From NCBI GenBank assembly GCA_016744705.1, contig JADGDU010000017.1, forward strand, positions 40,601-104,600: a stretch of 64,000 nucleotides of DNA. The letters run 5' to 3'. Both the position numbers and the translations under genes were made by a program. This document shows, piece after piece, positions 27,952-35,374 of the stretch. Source of the stretch: Candidatus Krumholzibacteriia bacterium (GTDB lineage: Bacteria; Krumholzibacteriota; Krumholzibacteriia; LZORAL124-64-63). Positions within the stretch are counted from its first letter, which is position 1. The number at the start of each line of letters is the position of its first letter. Under the pieces are notes generated by a model, which was given only the letters and a program-made list of their open reading frames with translations, was not told where the DNA came from and searched no databases.

Positions 27952-29811
27952 CTATCGTTTAGCTCGGGACGATCCACCATCGCGTCCGGACTTGGAGCTA
28001 CTACTCTTGGATTTGCCGCTGCTGGAACCACTCTTGGAACTGCCACCACTGCGGCTGCTTCCACTGGAACTGCCACTGGATCCCGAAGACCCGCTGCTGC
28101 TGCGACTATTTGATTTAGGTTGAACTTTAGGAGTGCTGTTATTGCTTCGATTATTGTTCGAATTGCCACTGCGCGGCTGAACCCGGGCGCCGGAACTGTT
28201 ATTACGGCTGGATGAATTTCCCGAAGAATTGCCGGTAGTATTGCGCACCTTTCGCTCACCGCTGGAACTTCCCGAACGGCTGTTCCAAATTCGGGTGCCC
28301 TTTTTCCGGGGCTCTACGGGTTTGATGCGTCCTTCGCCACTGGTGCCTCTTGTGGGCTTGACGGTACTGTTACTACCGGCTTCCGGACGACTGGATCCGT
28401 GAACCGTAGTATTGCCACCGGAACTTGAACCACTCTGGCCACCCGAAGAATATCCTCGTCCAGGCCTAACCATGGATCCACCACTGGTGCCACCGGAGCG
28501 CACCGGATTGGTGCCTACCGTCGGATTGGAATTGGTCGTTTCGCGACTACCCCTGGCTGTGGTTGGCTTGCGGCCACCGGTATTGCGGATTTGCAATCCC
28601 CCACGAGAGGTGCCACGGTCGGGAGTCTCAATATTAGGCCTGACTCTGACCACGGGCTTTTCACCCCGGGCGATCATTGAGGAGCCAGGATTTCTAACGG
28701 TTGAGACCACACGGCTTCCACTGGAGACATTGCTGGGCGTTCGATTCTTCTGACGCATGTTTTCACGTTCACCATCAGTGGGACCGCTCTGAGCCACTCG
28801 CCCGGTCACTCCCCTGAAATCTGACGTTTTTTTCCGTCCAGAACCCTGGGATGGTCCCTGATTGGGTCTGTTATAGAGCCCCCGCCCAGTCTTCTGACGA
28901 ACACCGTCGTATTTGTAATAAGGTGAGTCGCACCAGACATAAGTGTTGTAATTCCAATGATAGCCAGGAATGGTTGGGCATCGGTAATACGGGTCATACC
29001 AGAAGTTCACCCAGGGACGCCAGGTCCAGGGATCGTAATACACATACACCGGATTATGGTAAATGGGGTAATAGCCCACATCTTCATACCACTCATTGCC
29101 CCAGTTATAATCATAGTCGATGTCGATGGCGCATTCGTCCCGGTAAGGATATTGAGCCAGGTCATCATCAATGTGGCATTGGTTGCAGAGATAGCGGGGA
29201 TGGTCCACCGCTTGGTGTACGAAATAGCTCATGTAATTGGTTACGACGAAATCGGCGGAATCTTCCATGCCTGTTATGGCGAAATTGACTTCATTGATGG
29301 CCAGGAAGGGGTCTCCAGCCACAAAAAAGTCGAAACTTTCTTCCTGGTATTCATGATGAAAATCCAACGCAAGCTCACGCAGATCAAAAGGGTACCTCGA
29401 AACAATAGCCTCAATAAAACCCTCGCCAGTTTCGCTGGAAGCAGTGAGTCGCCGCCCCCCAGTCACGGGCATCATATATTCGTGGCCAGCAAAGACAAAA
29501 CCATCATCCATACGGCTACGGGGCCAAAGAACTGAAACCAGGCCTTCGGCGTTGATGCGGTACACCACCGCATATGCGTCCTCATTAGCTTGGAAACCGA
29601 CATCGATTTCTTGGCCACGCTCAAGGACTTCACCCTCGTCCAGATTTTCGATCCAGAGCCCAACCCGTAAAGTCTGAGCTTCATAGTCGTAGTTTGAGTC
29701 TGCGGCGTGAGCCAAATCGGCCGGTACCGAAAGAGAGAGCAGAGTGATGAGGGCCGCTGAAAAAAGTCCTTTTCTCAGTTGGCCGAATATATTCATTAAT
29801 GTTGTTTTCAT
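27952..29811 (-). CDS. Exported DUF4384-like protein with CxxCH motif and basic low-complexity tail
   Basis: A 619-residue exported protein. Order: signal peptide (about residues 1-36, ending LAHAA), a beta-rich region similar to DUF4384-type domains (about 45-165, RVGLWIENLDEGEVLERGQEIDVGF), a single CNQCH motif (C209, C212, H213), a Tyr/Trp/Pro/Asp-rich segment (about 230-300), then over 300 residues rich in Ser, Gly, Arg, Asn and Lys. The tail is strongly basic. The CxxCH could bind one c-type heme or a metal. ATG has AAAGGAG upstream. It follows the Fn3 lipoprotein by 27 bases, so both probably share the sigma-54-type promoter at 30868. Confidence 0.7.
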   Translation of the reverse strand: MKTTLMNIFGQLRKGLFSAALITLLSLSVPADLAHAADSNYDYEAQTLRVGLWIENLDEGEVLERGQEIDVGFQANEDAYAVVYRINAEGLVSVLWPRSRMDDGFVFAGHEYMMPVTGGRRLTASSETGEGFIEAIVSRYPFDLRELALDFHHEYQEESFDFFVAGDPFLAINEVNFAITGMEDSADFVVTNYMSYFVHQAVDHPRYLCNQCHIDDDLAQYPYRDECAIDIDYDYNWGNEWYEDVGYYPIYHNPVYVYYDPWTWRPWVNFWYDPYYRCPTIPGYHWNYNTYVWCDSPYYKYDGVRQKTGRGLYNRPNQGPSQGSGRKKTSDFRGVTGRVAQSGPTDGERENMRQKNRTPSNVSSGSRVVSTVRNPGSSMIARGEKPVVRVRPNIETPDRGTSRGGLQIRNTGGRKPTTARGSRETTNSNPTVGTNPVRSGGTSGGSMVRPGRGYSSGGQSGSSSGGNTTVHGSSRPEAGSNSTVKPTRGTSGEGRIKPVEPRKKGTRIWNSRSGSSSGERKVRNTTGNSSGNSSSRNNSSGARVQPRSGNSNNNRSNNSTPKVQPKSNSRSSSGSSGSSGSSSGSSRSGGSSKSGSSSGKSKSSSSKSGRDGGSSRAKR

Positions 29812-29838
29812 GTCGTCACGCTCCTTTCTATAAATCCC

Positions 29839-30819
29839 TTAAAGACTGATTATTTCGGGTTCGTTTCCAGCCTCAACTTTGCCATCAGGAACTGAAAGTT
29901 CAGGAAGGCCCGGAATGATTTGATAAGCCCAGATAATCTTCACATAACCCAAACCAACTTCAGTCACAGCAAATTTTGCATAATGCGTTCCATAGGGATA
30001 TTCGGTGATATCCACCACATAAATGTGCCCCTCAACAAGTTCCAATACGCCGGTGTTGGAATACCCATCGCCCGGAGCCCAGGAAACGCCCTCAAAGATG
30101 ACCCGACCTTCACCATCGGTAAAGACACCAAAGTCTTGAAGACTAACCGCGCTTCTGGTGGAATGCACATAAGGGATGGTGCCCTGAAACTGCACTTCAA
30201 TGTCGGCCATGAAGCCGGGATGCGAAGCCAGGTGACCATTATCCATCAGGCTGAAATCGAAGCCTGAGCGTTCCGGGTGCCCGCCGTTGGCATCATACAA
30301 TTGGACATCATCCAGACTATGAAACAAGGGGGCATCAGTGACGATTTCATATGAGAGAGCACTTTCACTGCCGGCTGAGTTCACCGCAGCCACGGCATAT
30401 TCGTAACGCTCACCATTGACGGCGTCCAGGTCGTCGAACCAATGCAGGCCACTGACCATATCAAAGTTTCCATTCCAGGCCACTTCACCAATGAGATAAA
30501 ACTCACGATTCGGATAATTCTCTTCGTCCCCATCTTCGTAATAACGGCTGTAGATTAAGTAGGCATCAACATTGGCGTTGTAACTGCCATCATAAGGATG
30601 GTAGGAGATATCGTACCATTGCACGGTCACGACATTATCCCCACTGATGCTGTGAACCCCTGTAGGAACTACCGGAGGTGGTAAATCAATGCAATTCACA
30701 CAATCTTCAGTTTCGCATCCACCCAGAAGGAGCAAAACGACAAGGGCCAGGAAGATGGTGAATCTGGCAGAGTTTGCTTTATATATTTTCCGCACACTGT
30801 TGTCTTTAGCCAGTTTCAT
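29839..30819 (-). CDS. Fibronectin type III-like lipoprotein
   Basis: A 326-residue lipoprotein: N-terminal signal (about residues 20-34) with lipobox LLGGC, so C35 would be lipidated, followed by a CxxC in EDCVNC. An Fn3-like domain spans about residues 47-155 (VPTGVHSISGDNVVTVQWYD to YAVAAVNSAGSESALS). The rest is beta-rich and unrecognised. The ATG at 30817-30819 has GGAGGATAAGAAT directly upstream and is preferred over a TTG at 30834. A near-perfect -24/-12 element lies about 50 bases upstream. Likely a surface or outer-membrane adhesin-like component; no enzyme motif is seen. Confidence 0.75.
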   Translation of the reverse strand: MKLAKDNSVRKIYKANSARFTIFLALVVLLLLGGCETEDCVNCIDLPPPVVPTGVHSISGDNVVTVQWYDISYHPYDGSYNANVDAYLIYSRYYEDGDEENYPNREFYLIGEVAWNGNFDMVSGLHWFDDLDAVNGERYEYAVAAVNSAGSESALSYEIVTDAPLFHSLDDVQLYDANGGHPERSGFDFSLMDNGHLASHPGFMADIEVQFQGTIPYVHSTRSAVSLQDFGVFTDGEGRVIFEGVSWAPGDGYSNTGVLELVEGHIYVVDITEYPYGTHYAKFAVTEVGLGYVKIIWAYQIIPGLPELSVPDGKVEAGNEPEIISL

Positions 30820-30867
30820 ATTCTTATCCTCCAAGGCTCAAGGAGATCATTCCCTTTGGTAAAACTA

Positions 30868-30884
30868 GGCAGGAGGCGTGCCAA
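30868..30884 (-). promoter_or_regulatory. Sigma-54 (-24/-12) promoter for the lipoprotein operon
   Basis: On the minus strand the element reads TTGGCACG-CCTC-CTGCC. The -24 half TTGGCACG matches the consensus completely, GG and GC are separated by the required 10 bases, and the -12 half is CTGC. The predicted start near 30857 gives a leader of about 37 bases ending in GGAGG and the lipoprotein ATG. Two activators of the sigma-54 class are encoded 0.9-5.9 kb upstream. Confidence 0.7.
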
Positions 30885-31172
30885 TTTTGGAATTCGGTTG
30901 GCAATAAGACCCTTTTGGCTTTCTCTTTGGTACCAACCAAGACAACAACCCTCATAAAACGGGCTAACCAATTGGCAATGTGGTGTTTAATTTTGTCTGT
31001 GTGAAATCATAATAAATGGAACCAAGTCCCGTCTTCCTTCATTTAACATGAAGAATTGTGACCTTTTATGGAAGATTTGTGTGTGAATTCAGGGACAACT
31101 TACCCAAAAAGGGACAGAATCAAGAAGATGGAATATTCCTAAAAAGATGATCTTTGAAAACATGATGGCAGC

Positions 31173-31242
31173 AAAAAAGAGCCCTTGCCTTGCGGCAATC
31201 TGATTTTGAATCTCGCCTTTACAAAATCAGAAGGGCTCTTTT
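31173..31242 (-). terminator. Three-way-junction terminator of the predicted small RNA
   Basis: On the minus strand an outer 12-bp stem (31231-31242 with 31175-31186) encloses two further hairpins: a 9-bp arm (31222-31230 with 31200-31208, 13-base loop) and a TTGCC/GGCAA arm capped by a GCAA tetraloop (31185-31198). T6 follows the outer stem. It fits a Rho-independent terminator but is much more elaborate than usual. A-rich sequence on the other side means it could also end plus-strand transcripts. Confidence 0.65.
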
Positions 31243-31492
31243 ATTTTGGACCTGGTGATCAGATCCTCAATTTTTTAATTCGTGGTTCAGGAGAGTGAGT
31301 TACCGCTCTCTCTCTCGCCAGCCAGGAATGATTGTAAAGACCCCACCTCTTGACAATCATCCTGCCGACATGACTTGTTGAGAACTTCCTCTGGGCCGGT
31401 AAGCTTTGAGGACCGAACTTCAACCTCTCCCGAATACCACGAACCAATTCTTTTCTTAAATCAAGAGGCTCCCTGTAATGTCACCCCTTCTG
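31173..31492 (-). ncRNA. Candidate structured small RNA under a sigma-54 promoter
   Basis: A predicted transcript of about 320 nt runs from the -24/-12 element at 31503 to the terminator at 31173. The core (31275-31447) folds into a rod. A 21-bp helix with one 2-base bulge pairs 31425-31447 with 31275-31295 (minus-strand TTCGGGAGAG with CTCTCCTGAA, and TTGGTTCGTGG with its partner). A central hairpin pairs 31353-31365 with 31321-31335, and a smaller GTTGA/TCAAC arm lies at 31377-31424. No convincing coding frame is present; the best is a 33-codon frame at 31259-31360. I do not recognise an RNA family. This explains most of the 920-base gap between the lipoprotein and activator genes. Confidence 0.45.
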
Positions 31493-31502
31493 TACTGGGT
31501 AA

Positions 31503-31519
31503 TGCAGGGTTCATACCAA
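31503..31519 (-). promoter_or_regulatory. Sigma-54 (-24/-12) promoter for the structured RNA
   Basis: On the minus strand TTGGTATGAACCCTGCA has GG and GC separated by 10 bases and keeps the A and G of the CACG segment, plus TGCA at -12. It is less perfect than the element at 30868 but shares its CTGC half-site. The predicted start is close to 31492. Confidence 0.5.
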
Positions 31520-31570
31520 AAACGAACAAAACTCTACAATCGTTAAGTGTCTGAATAGCAACACACTAGA

Positions 31571-31590
31571 GGCGTGACATCGGCGTGACA
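31571..31590. promoter_or_regulatory. Tandem 9-base repeats, possible activator-binding site
   Basis: On the minus strand TGTCACGCC occurs twice, 11 bases apart (one helical turn), 52-71 bases upstream of the -24 element at 31503-31519. Tandem sites on one DNA face upstream of a -24/-12 promoter are typical of enhancer sites for sigma-54 activators. Confidence 0.4.
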
Positions 31591-31638
31591 CAAGCAGCAA
31601 TACGCCCGACTATTAAAACTATTTACAACAATTGCTTA

Positions 31639-31670
31639 CAAAAAGAAAACCCGTTGCAGTGCAACGGGTT
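31639..31670 (-). terminator. Rho-independent terminator after the TPR-GAF activator gene
   Basis: A perfect 10-bp stem (AACCCGTTGC/GCAACGGGTT, 31648-31670, 3-base loop) about 70 bases past the activator stop is followed on the minus strand by TTTTCTTTTT. A second, looser inverted repeat (AGGGCATA/TATGCCCT, about 31699-31738) sits between it and the stop codon. Confidence 0.85.
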
Positions 31671-31741
31671 AGGGTATAAATATTATTAACAACGCGAAAA
31701 GGGCATATACTGATTATTAACAGTTTTATTATGCCCTGGCT

Positions 31742-34700
31742 TTACACAATCCCATAATGACGAATCTTCTTTAGAAGGTTGGGATAACTGATTTTCAGGG
31801 TCCGGGCCGCCTGGCTCTTGTTCCCTCCAGATAATTTCAGCGCTCTACCAATCTCACGACACTCGATGGCAGCCAGAGTATCTTTCAGGGGAAGTTGAGC
31901 CTCGGAAACCAAAGGAGAATCGTCATCTGACTCTATCATCACTGCAGGCAAATGTTCCTTGCGCAATACGCCCTCACCTTGGGCAAGTACAATAGCTCGT
32001 TTGATGGTTTTTTCCAATTCCCGCACATTGCCAGGCCAGGAAAAAGCCGTCAGGGCATCCATAAAGCGATGATCAATGGCTAGCAGTGAATCACCAATTT
32101 CCATGGAAAAACGTTGTACAAAATGACGTGCCAGGAGCTGGACGTCATCCTTGCGTTGTCGTAACGGCGGAATAACCAACGGGAAATCCAGAAGACGATA
32201 ATAAAGATCTTCCAGGAAACGGCCGTCCAAAGAGGCGGTGTGTAAATCAGTTTTAGAAGCGGCAACCAACCGCACATCAACCCGTCGTTCGATGGTTCCC
32301 CCCACCGGTCTTACAATCTTTGAATCCAGGAATTGCAGTAATTTACCCTGCATATTCAGAGGCATTTTTCCAATTTCATCCAAGAATACAGTGCCGCCCT
32401 GAGCAGATTCAAGCAAACCTTTTTTATCGGCATCTGCCCCAGTAAAGGCACCTTTCACATGTCCGAAGAGTTCACTTTCAAGCAAGGCATCTGGAATAGC
32501 GGCACAGTTAATCTGCATGAAGGTTTGATCGGCCCGGCGGCTGAGTGCATGAATGGAATAAGCCAGCAAGCCTTTGCCTGTGCCGGTTTCACCATTAAGC
32601 AAAACCGTCAAATCACTGGGAGCTACCTTTTGAGCCAGGCCCAGCACCTCAAGCATGCGATCGCTCTGGGTGATGATATTCTCAAAGCTCTCCACTCGTT
32701 CAATGGGACTGGAAAGATCCAGTTCGTCCCGGCCTTTGCCTTTTTCCGACAGGAAAAGCGCCAAAAAGCCCATATATGTGGTCAGGAAATCCAGAGCATT
32801 GCGGCCAAACCCAACACTGGAGTCATCCTGAGAAGCAATCCCGAGAAACAAAACACCAAAACGATGATCATTCATGGCGATGGGCATAAACAGGCAACTG
32901 GTTGCCACAGTACCCAAAGCCGGTACATCCTGAATAAGGGCATCTCCTGGCCCCAATCGGGAAAAGAAACTGGCCCCAGTTTGGTCATCCTCAACTAATT
33001 GCTGGTCATACCAACGGGTCAGTTGTTCAGCCAGGTTTTCTGTCAAACCAGCACGGGAGATAATATTGAGACTTCCTGGAGTCGCAGAATCATCCACCAT
33101 GGCGATGAAACCGCTGTCGGCGCCAACTCTTTCCATGCCAGCAGATAAGACTGATTCCAGGTTTCGGGGAACGGAAGAATCGTTTCTTACAAACAATCCA
33201 GGAATACTGGAAATGGCCTGCAAATGGTTTTCTGCCAGGTCCAATCCACCCACCAGCCCCATCTCTATGCGGTCCCGAAGGGAAACTACTTTTTGATCAA
33301 TTTCCAGAAGACTCAAACCAGAAGCGTGGCGCTCCAGTTCAAATACTGAAAGCATGGCATCGTCAAAATGGCCTAATTGGATCTGGATGGTGGCCAGAGC
33401 CTCCAATATATGGCAAAGCATTTCATCGCTTACACTGCTGGCGCCCTGTTCCTGGGCATCCATCAGGTAACGGCGAAGAAGCAGCAGGTCACCTTCCGAC
33501 GCAGTGGCCTGGCGCTCGGTGGTGAATTCAAGGATTGCCTCGCACCACTGCCGCACAAGCCCCTGGTCCTTAAAAATGGAGATGGCTTCACGGAAATGGT
33601 GCGTCAGTTGTTGGGTGTCGTTCATGCAGGAATAAGATTTACCCAACACCAAGTGGCAAAAGCCCAACTCGAAAACTTCATCACATTGTTCACAAATAGC
33701 AATGGAAGCCTGGCTCACTGCGATGGCATCCTGGTATTGCCCAGCAGCCAAATGGGCTTGCCCCATGCGCCGCAAAAGCTCTCCCTCAAGATCATTGCCG
33801 GTAGCAATTGTGCGGCTTTTTTCCAGGCCCAACTGGTAATTGAAAAGGGCTTTTTCATATTGACCGCGAGCCAGCAGGATGTCACCCAGATACTCATCAG
33901 CGATGGTGGCTTCACGGTTGTATCGGCCTTGTTCGGCTTGATTTTTACCCTCGAGCAGAAGCTCCTCAGCCCGGGCCAGACGGCCAGAAAGGGTCTCGAG
34001 GCGACCCAACGCCAGATTCAGACGGCAAAAATTCAACTGGTCACCAAGACTACGGGCCATGTTTCGGCCCTTGACCAGGAAAGGCTTGGCTTCACCCAAA
34101 CGATTGCTCTTGGTCAACACAATGCCCTGATTAAGATAAAAAGCCGGCAGCAAATGGCTGGCGCCGATTTGGTTAGCCAAAGCAGTGGCTTTTTCGAAAA
34201 GGGCCAGAGCTGGCTCCCAGAGACATTTATCTTTTTTCAAGACAGCCATATTGCTCAGAAGGTTGGCCACACCGATATCAAAACCAATACGCCTGTAAGT
34301 GGCCAGACTGTCATTGTAAAATTCTTCGGCTTTTTCAAGACGGCCCAAACGATGGTGGGCAACACCCATAATGGACTGCAACCGAGCAACATCCTGGTGT
34401 TCATCAGTCAAAGCCAACACAGCAAAGGCCCTTTTGGCCATGCGCAGGCAATCGAGAAGATGCGAGGAATCCCGAAGAAAAAAAGCACGCCTAACCTGAA
34501 GGCGGGCACGCATCACCACAACATCAATTTCGAGATCCCCGGCCAACTCAACATTGATCATGGTTTCAGCCATATCCAAAAGGCTTTCGCCTTCGTCCAT
34601 ATTTCCCAGCAGGACCTGACAATCAATAGCTTTTCGGAAAATTCTGAACTTATCAAGACCCGGAATCTGGGAAAAAATACCGTCGGAATAAATTTGCTGA

Positions 34701-34849
34701 TAATAATCCAAGGCACTGGAGTATCCAGACGCATGGAAGTGGAGGTCTCCGACCTCCTCTAAACGGGCCCAATTGATGGCACGGGCTCCACCAACTCCCG
34801 GGGGGTGTTCCGGGCCGTATTCATGTTGTCCTTCAAAACGTTCTTTCAT
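31742..34849 (-). CDS. Sigma-54-dependent activator with TPR array and GAF domain
   Basis: A 1035-residue enhancer-binding protein. Order: a long tetratricopeptide-like helical array (about residues 20-530, with repeats such as AEEFYNDSLATYRRIGFDIGVANLL), a GAF-like domain (about 545-715), an AAA+ domain (about 735-960) with Walker A GETGTGKG, the intact sigma-54 loop GAFTGA near 800 and Walker B VFLDEIG, and a Fis-type helix-turn-helix (about 1000-1035, GGNKSQAARTLKISYPNLLKKI). No receiver domain, so it is not a classical response regulator; peptide, protein or small-molecule sensing by the TPR/GAF part is inferred. ATG 34849 has AAGGG upstream; ATG 34858 and GTG 34900 are alternatives. Confidence 0.88.
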   Translation of the reverse strand: MKERFEGQHEYGPEHPPGVGGARAINWARLEEVGDLHFHASGYSSALDYYQQIYSDGIFSQIPGLDKFRIFRKAIDCQVLLGNMDEGESLLDMAETMINVELAGDLEIDVVVMRARLQVRRAFFLRDSSHLLDCLRMAKRAFAVLALTDEHQDVARLQSIMGVAHHRLGRLEKAEEFYNDSLATYRRIGFDIGVANLLSNMAVLKKDKCLWEPALALFEKATALANQIGASHLLPAFYLNQGIVLTKSNRLGEAKPFLVKGRNMARSLGDQLNFCRLNLALGRLETLSGRLARAEELLLEGKNQAEQGRYNREATIADEYLGDILLARGQYEKALFNYQLGLEKSRTIATGNDLEGELLRRMGQAHLAAGQYQDAIAVSQASIAICEQCDEVFELGFCHLVLGKSYSCMNDTQQLTHHFREAISIFKDQGLVRQWCEAILEFTTERQATASEGDLLLLRRYLMDAQEQGASSVSDEMLCHILEALATIQIQLGHFDDAMLSVFELERHASGLSLLEIDQKVVSLRDRIEMGLVGGLDLAENHLQAISSIPGLFVRNDSSVPRNLESVLSAGMERVGADSGFIAMVDDSATPGSLNIISRAGLTENLAEQLTRWYDQQLVEDDQTGASFFSRLGPGDALIQDVPALGTVATSCLFMPIAMNDHRFGVLFLGIASQDDSSVGFGRNALDFLTTYMGFLALFLSEKGKGRDELDLSSPIERVESFENIITQSDRMLEVLGLAQKVAPSDLTVLLNGETGTGKGLLAYSIHALSRRADQTFMQINCAAIPDALLESELFGHVKGAFTGADADKKGLLESAQGGTVFLDEIGKMPLNMQGKLLQFLDSKIVRPVGGTIERRVDVRLVAASKTDLHTASLDGRFLEDLYYRLLDFPLVIPPLRQRKDDVQLLARHFVQRFSMEIGDSLLAIDHRFMDALTAFSWPGNVRELEKTIKRAIVLAQGEGVLRKEHLPAVMIESDDDSPLVSEAQLPLKDTLAAIECREIGRALKLSGGNKSQAARTLKISYPNLLKKIRHYGIV

Positions 34850-34903
34850 CGACCGCATCCCTTGGCGAGTAGTGGAACGGCAACTGTCACAAAATATCAC
34901 CTA

Positions 34904-34918
34904 GGGGATATTATCCCC
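34904..34918. repeat. Perfect palindrome between the small secreted protein and activator genes
   Basis: GGGGATA-T-TATCCCC, a 7-bp perfect inverted repeat, lies just after the stop of the small acidic protein and before the activator start. No T tract follows, so it looks more like an operator or processing hairpin than a terminator. Confidence 0.4.
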
Positions 34919-34923
34919 CGTAT

Positions 34924-35250
34924 TCAATGCTGAGAGAAAATTATGTGATTCATCAGAATGTACATCATATAATCTTCCATAGTGAGTTCAATGTCCTCAA
35001 TAACGTCGGCTATGGTTTCACCAAAGGTGTCACCAATAAAGCCAAATCCATCACTAAGGGAATCAGGATCACCATCTGTCCCATCGCTGGCATCACCACA
35101 TTGCTCAATGGGTTCCCCATAGGATCCCCCATCACCAGAGGACATATGAAGTTCCTCCATGTTGCTGGCCATAGCGTAATTCGGGCTCATGAAACCAGTG
35201 GTCACCAAGACCAACAGCATCACAAACAGAATATTTTTAATCTTCTTCAT
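34924..35250 (-). CDS. Small secreted acidic protein
   Basis: A 108-residue protein I cannot assign. It has a clear signal peptide (residues 1-28, MKKIKNILFVMLLVLVTTGF, cut after AMA) and a mature part of about 80 residues rich in Asp, Gly, Glu and Ser with a single cysteine (EQCGDASDG). The C terminus is Met/Ile-rich (DYMMYILMNHIIFSQH). ATG is preceded by AGAGAGG. It shares an operon with the TPR-GAF activator, which begins shortly after its stop, so it could be a signal or partner for that regulator; this is inference. Confidence 0.7.
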   Translation of the reverse strand: MKKIKNILFVMLLVLVTTGFMSPNYAMASNMEELHMSSGDGGSYGEPIEQCGDASDGTDGDPDSLSDGFGFIGDTFGETIADVIEDIELTMEDYMMYILMNHIIFSQH

Positions 35251-35342
35251 GACAGCCTCTCTTGAACTGACACCCCGTCAACTGAACTGAAGATGCGAAC
35301 ATGCCCATGTGCATCAACACTTCCCAAAAATCCTTAGTCTCT

Positions 35343-35372
35343 ATTATTACGAGTTTTATCTAACTCCGTCAA
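35343..35372 (-). promoter_or_regulatory. Sigma-70-type promoter for the small protein-activator operon
   Basis: TTGACG (35367-35372) and AATAAT (35343-35348) on the minus strand are separated by 18 bases, each with five of six consensus bases. The promoter starts right after the response regulator stop. A weak GG-N10-GC match (about 35306-35319, minus strand) also occurs in the leader but is far from the sigma-54 consensus. Confidence 0.55.
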
Positions 35373-35374
35373 CC

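Noticed and set aside
28412..28753. Plus-strand proline/glutamate-rich frame
   Set aside because: It is antisense to the low-complexity tail of the exported CxxCH protein; composition follows from the repeats.
31259..31360. 33-codon minus-strand frame inside the structured RNA region
   Set aside because: It has only a GGCAGG too close to the ATG, and it spans both arms of strong helices. Kept as a possibility but not called as a gene.
31275..31447. 6S RNA, suggested by the rod shape and length of about 170-190 nt
   Set aside because: The central bubble and flanking motifs of 6S RNA are not visible, and a separate hairpin interrupts the 5' side. A covariance search would decide.
33377..34762. 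461-codon plus-strand frame opposite the TPR array of the activator
   Set aside because: It is the antisense of helical TPR codons, with no family motifs or ribosome site.
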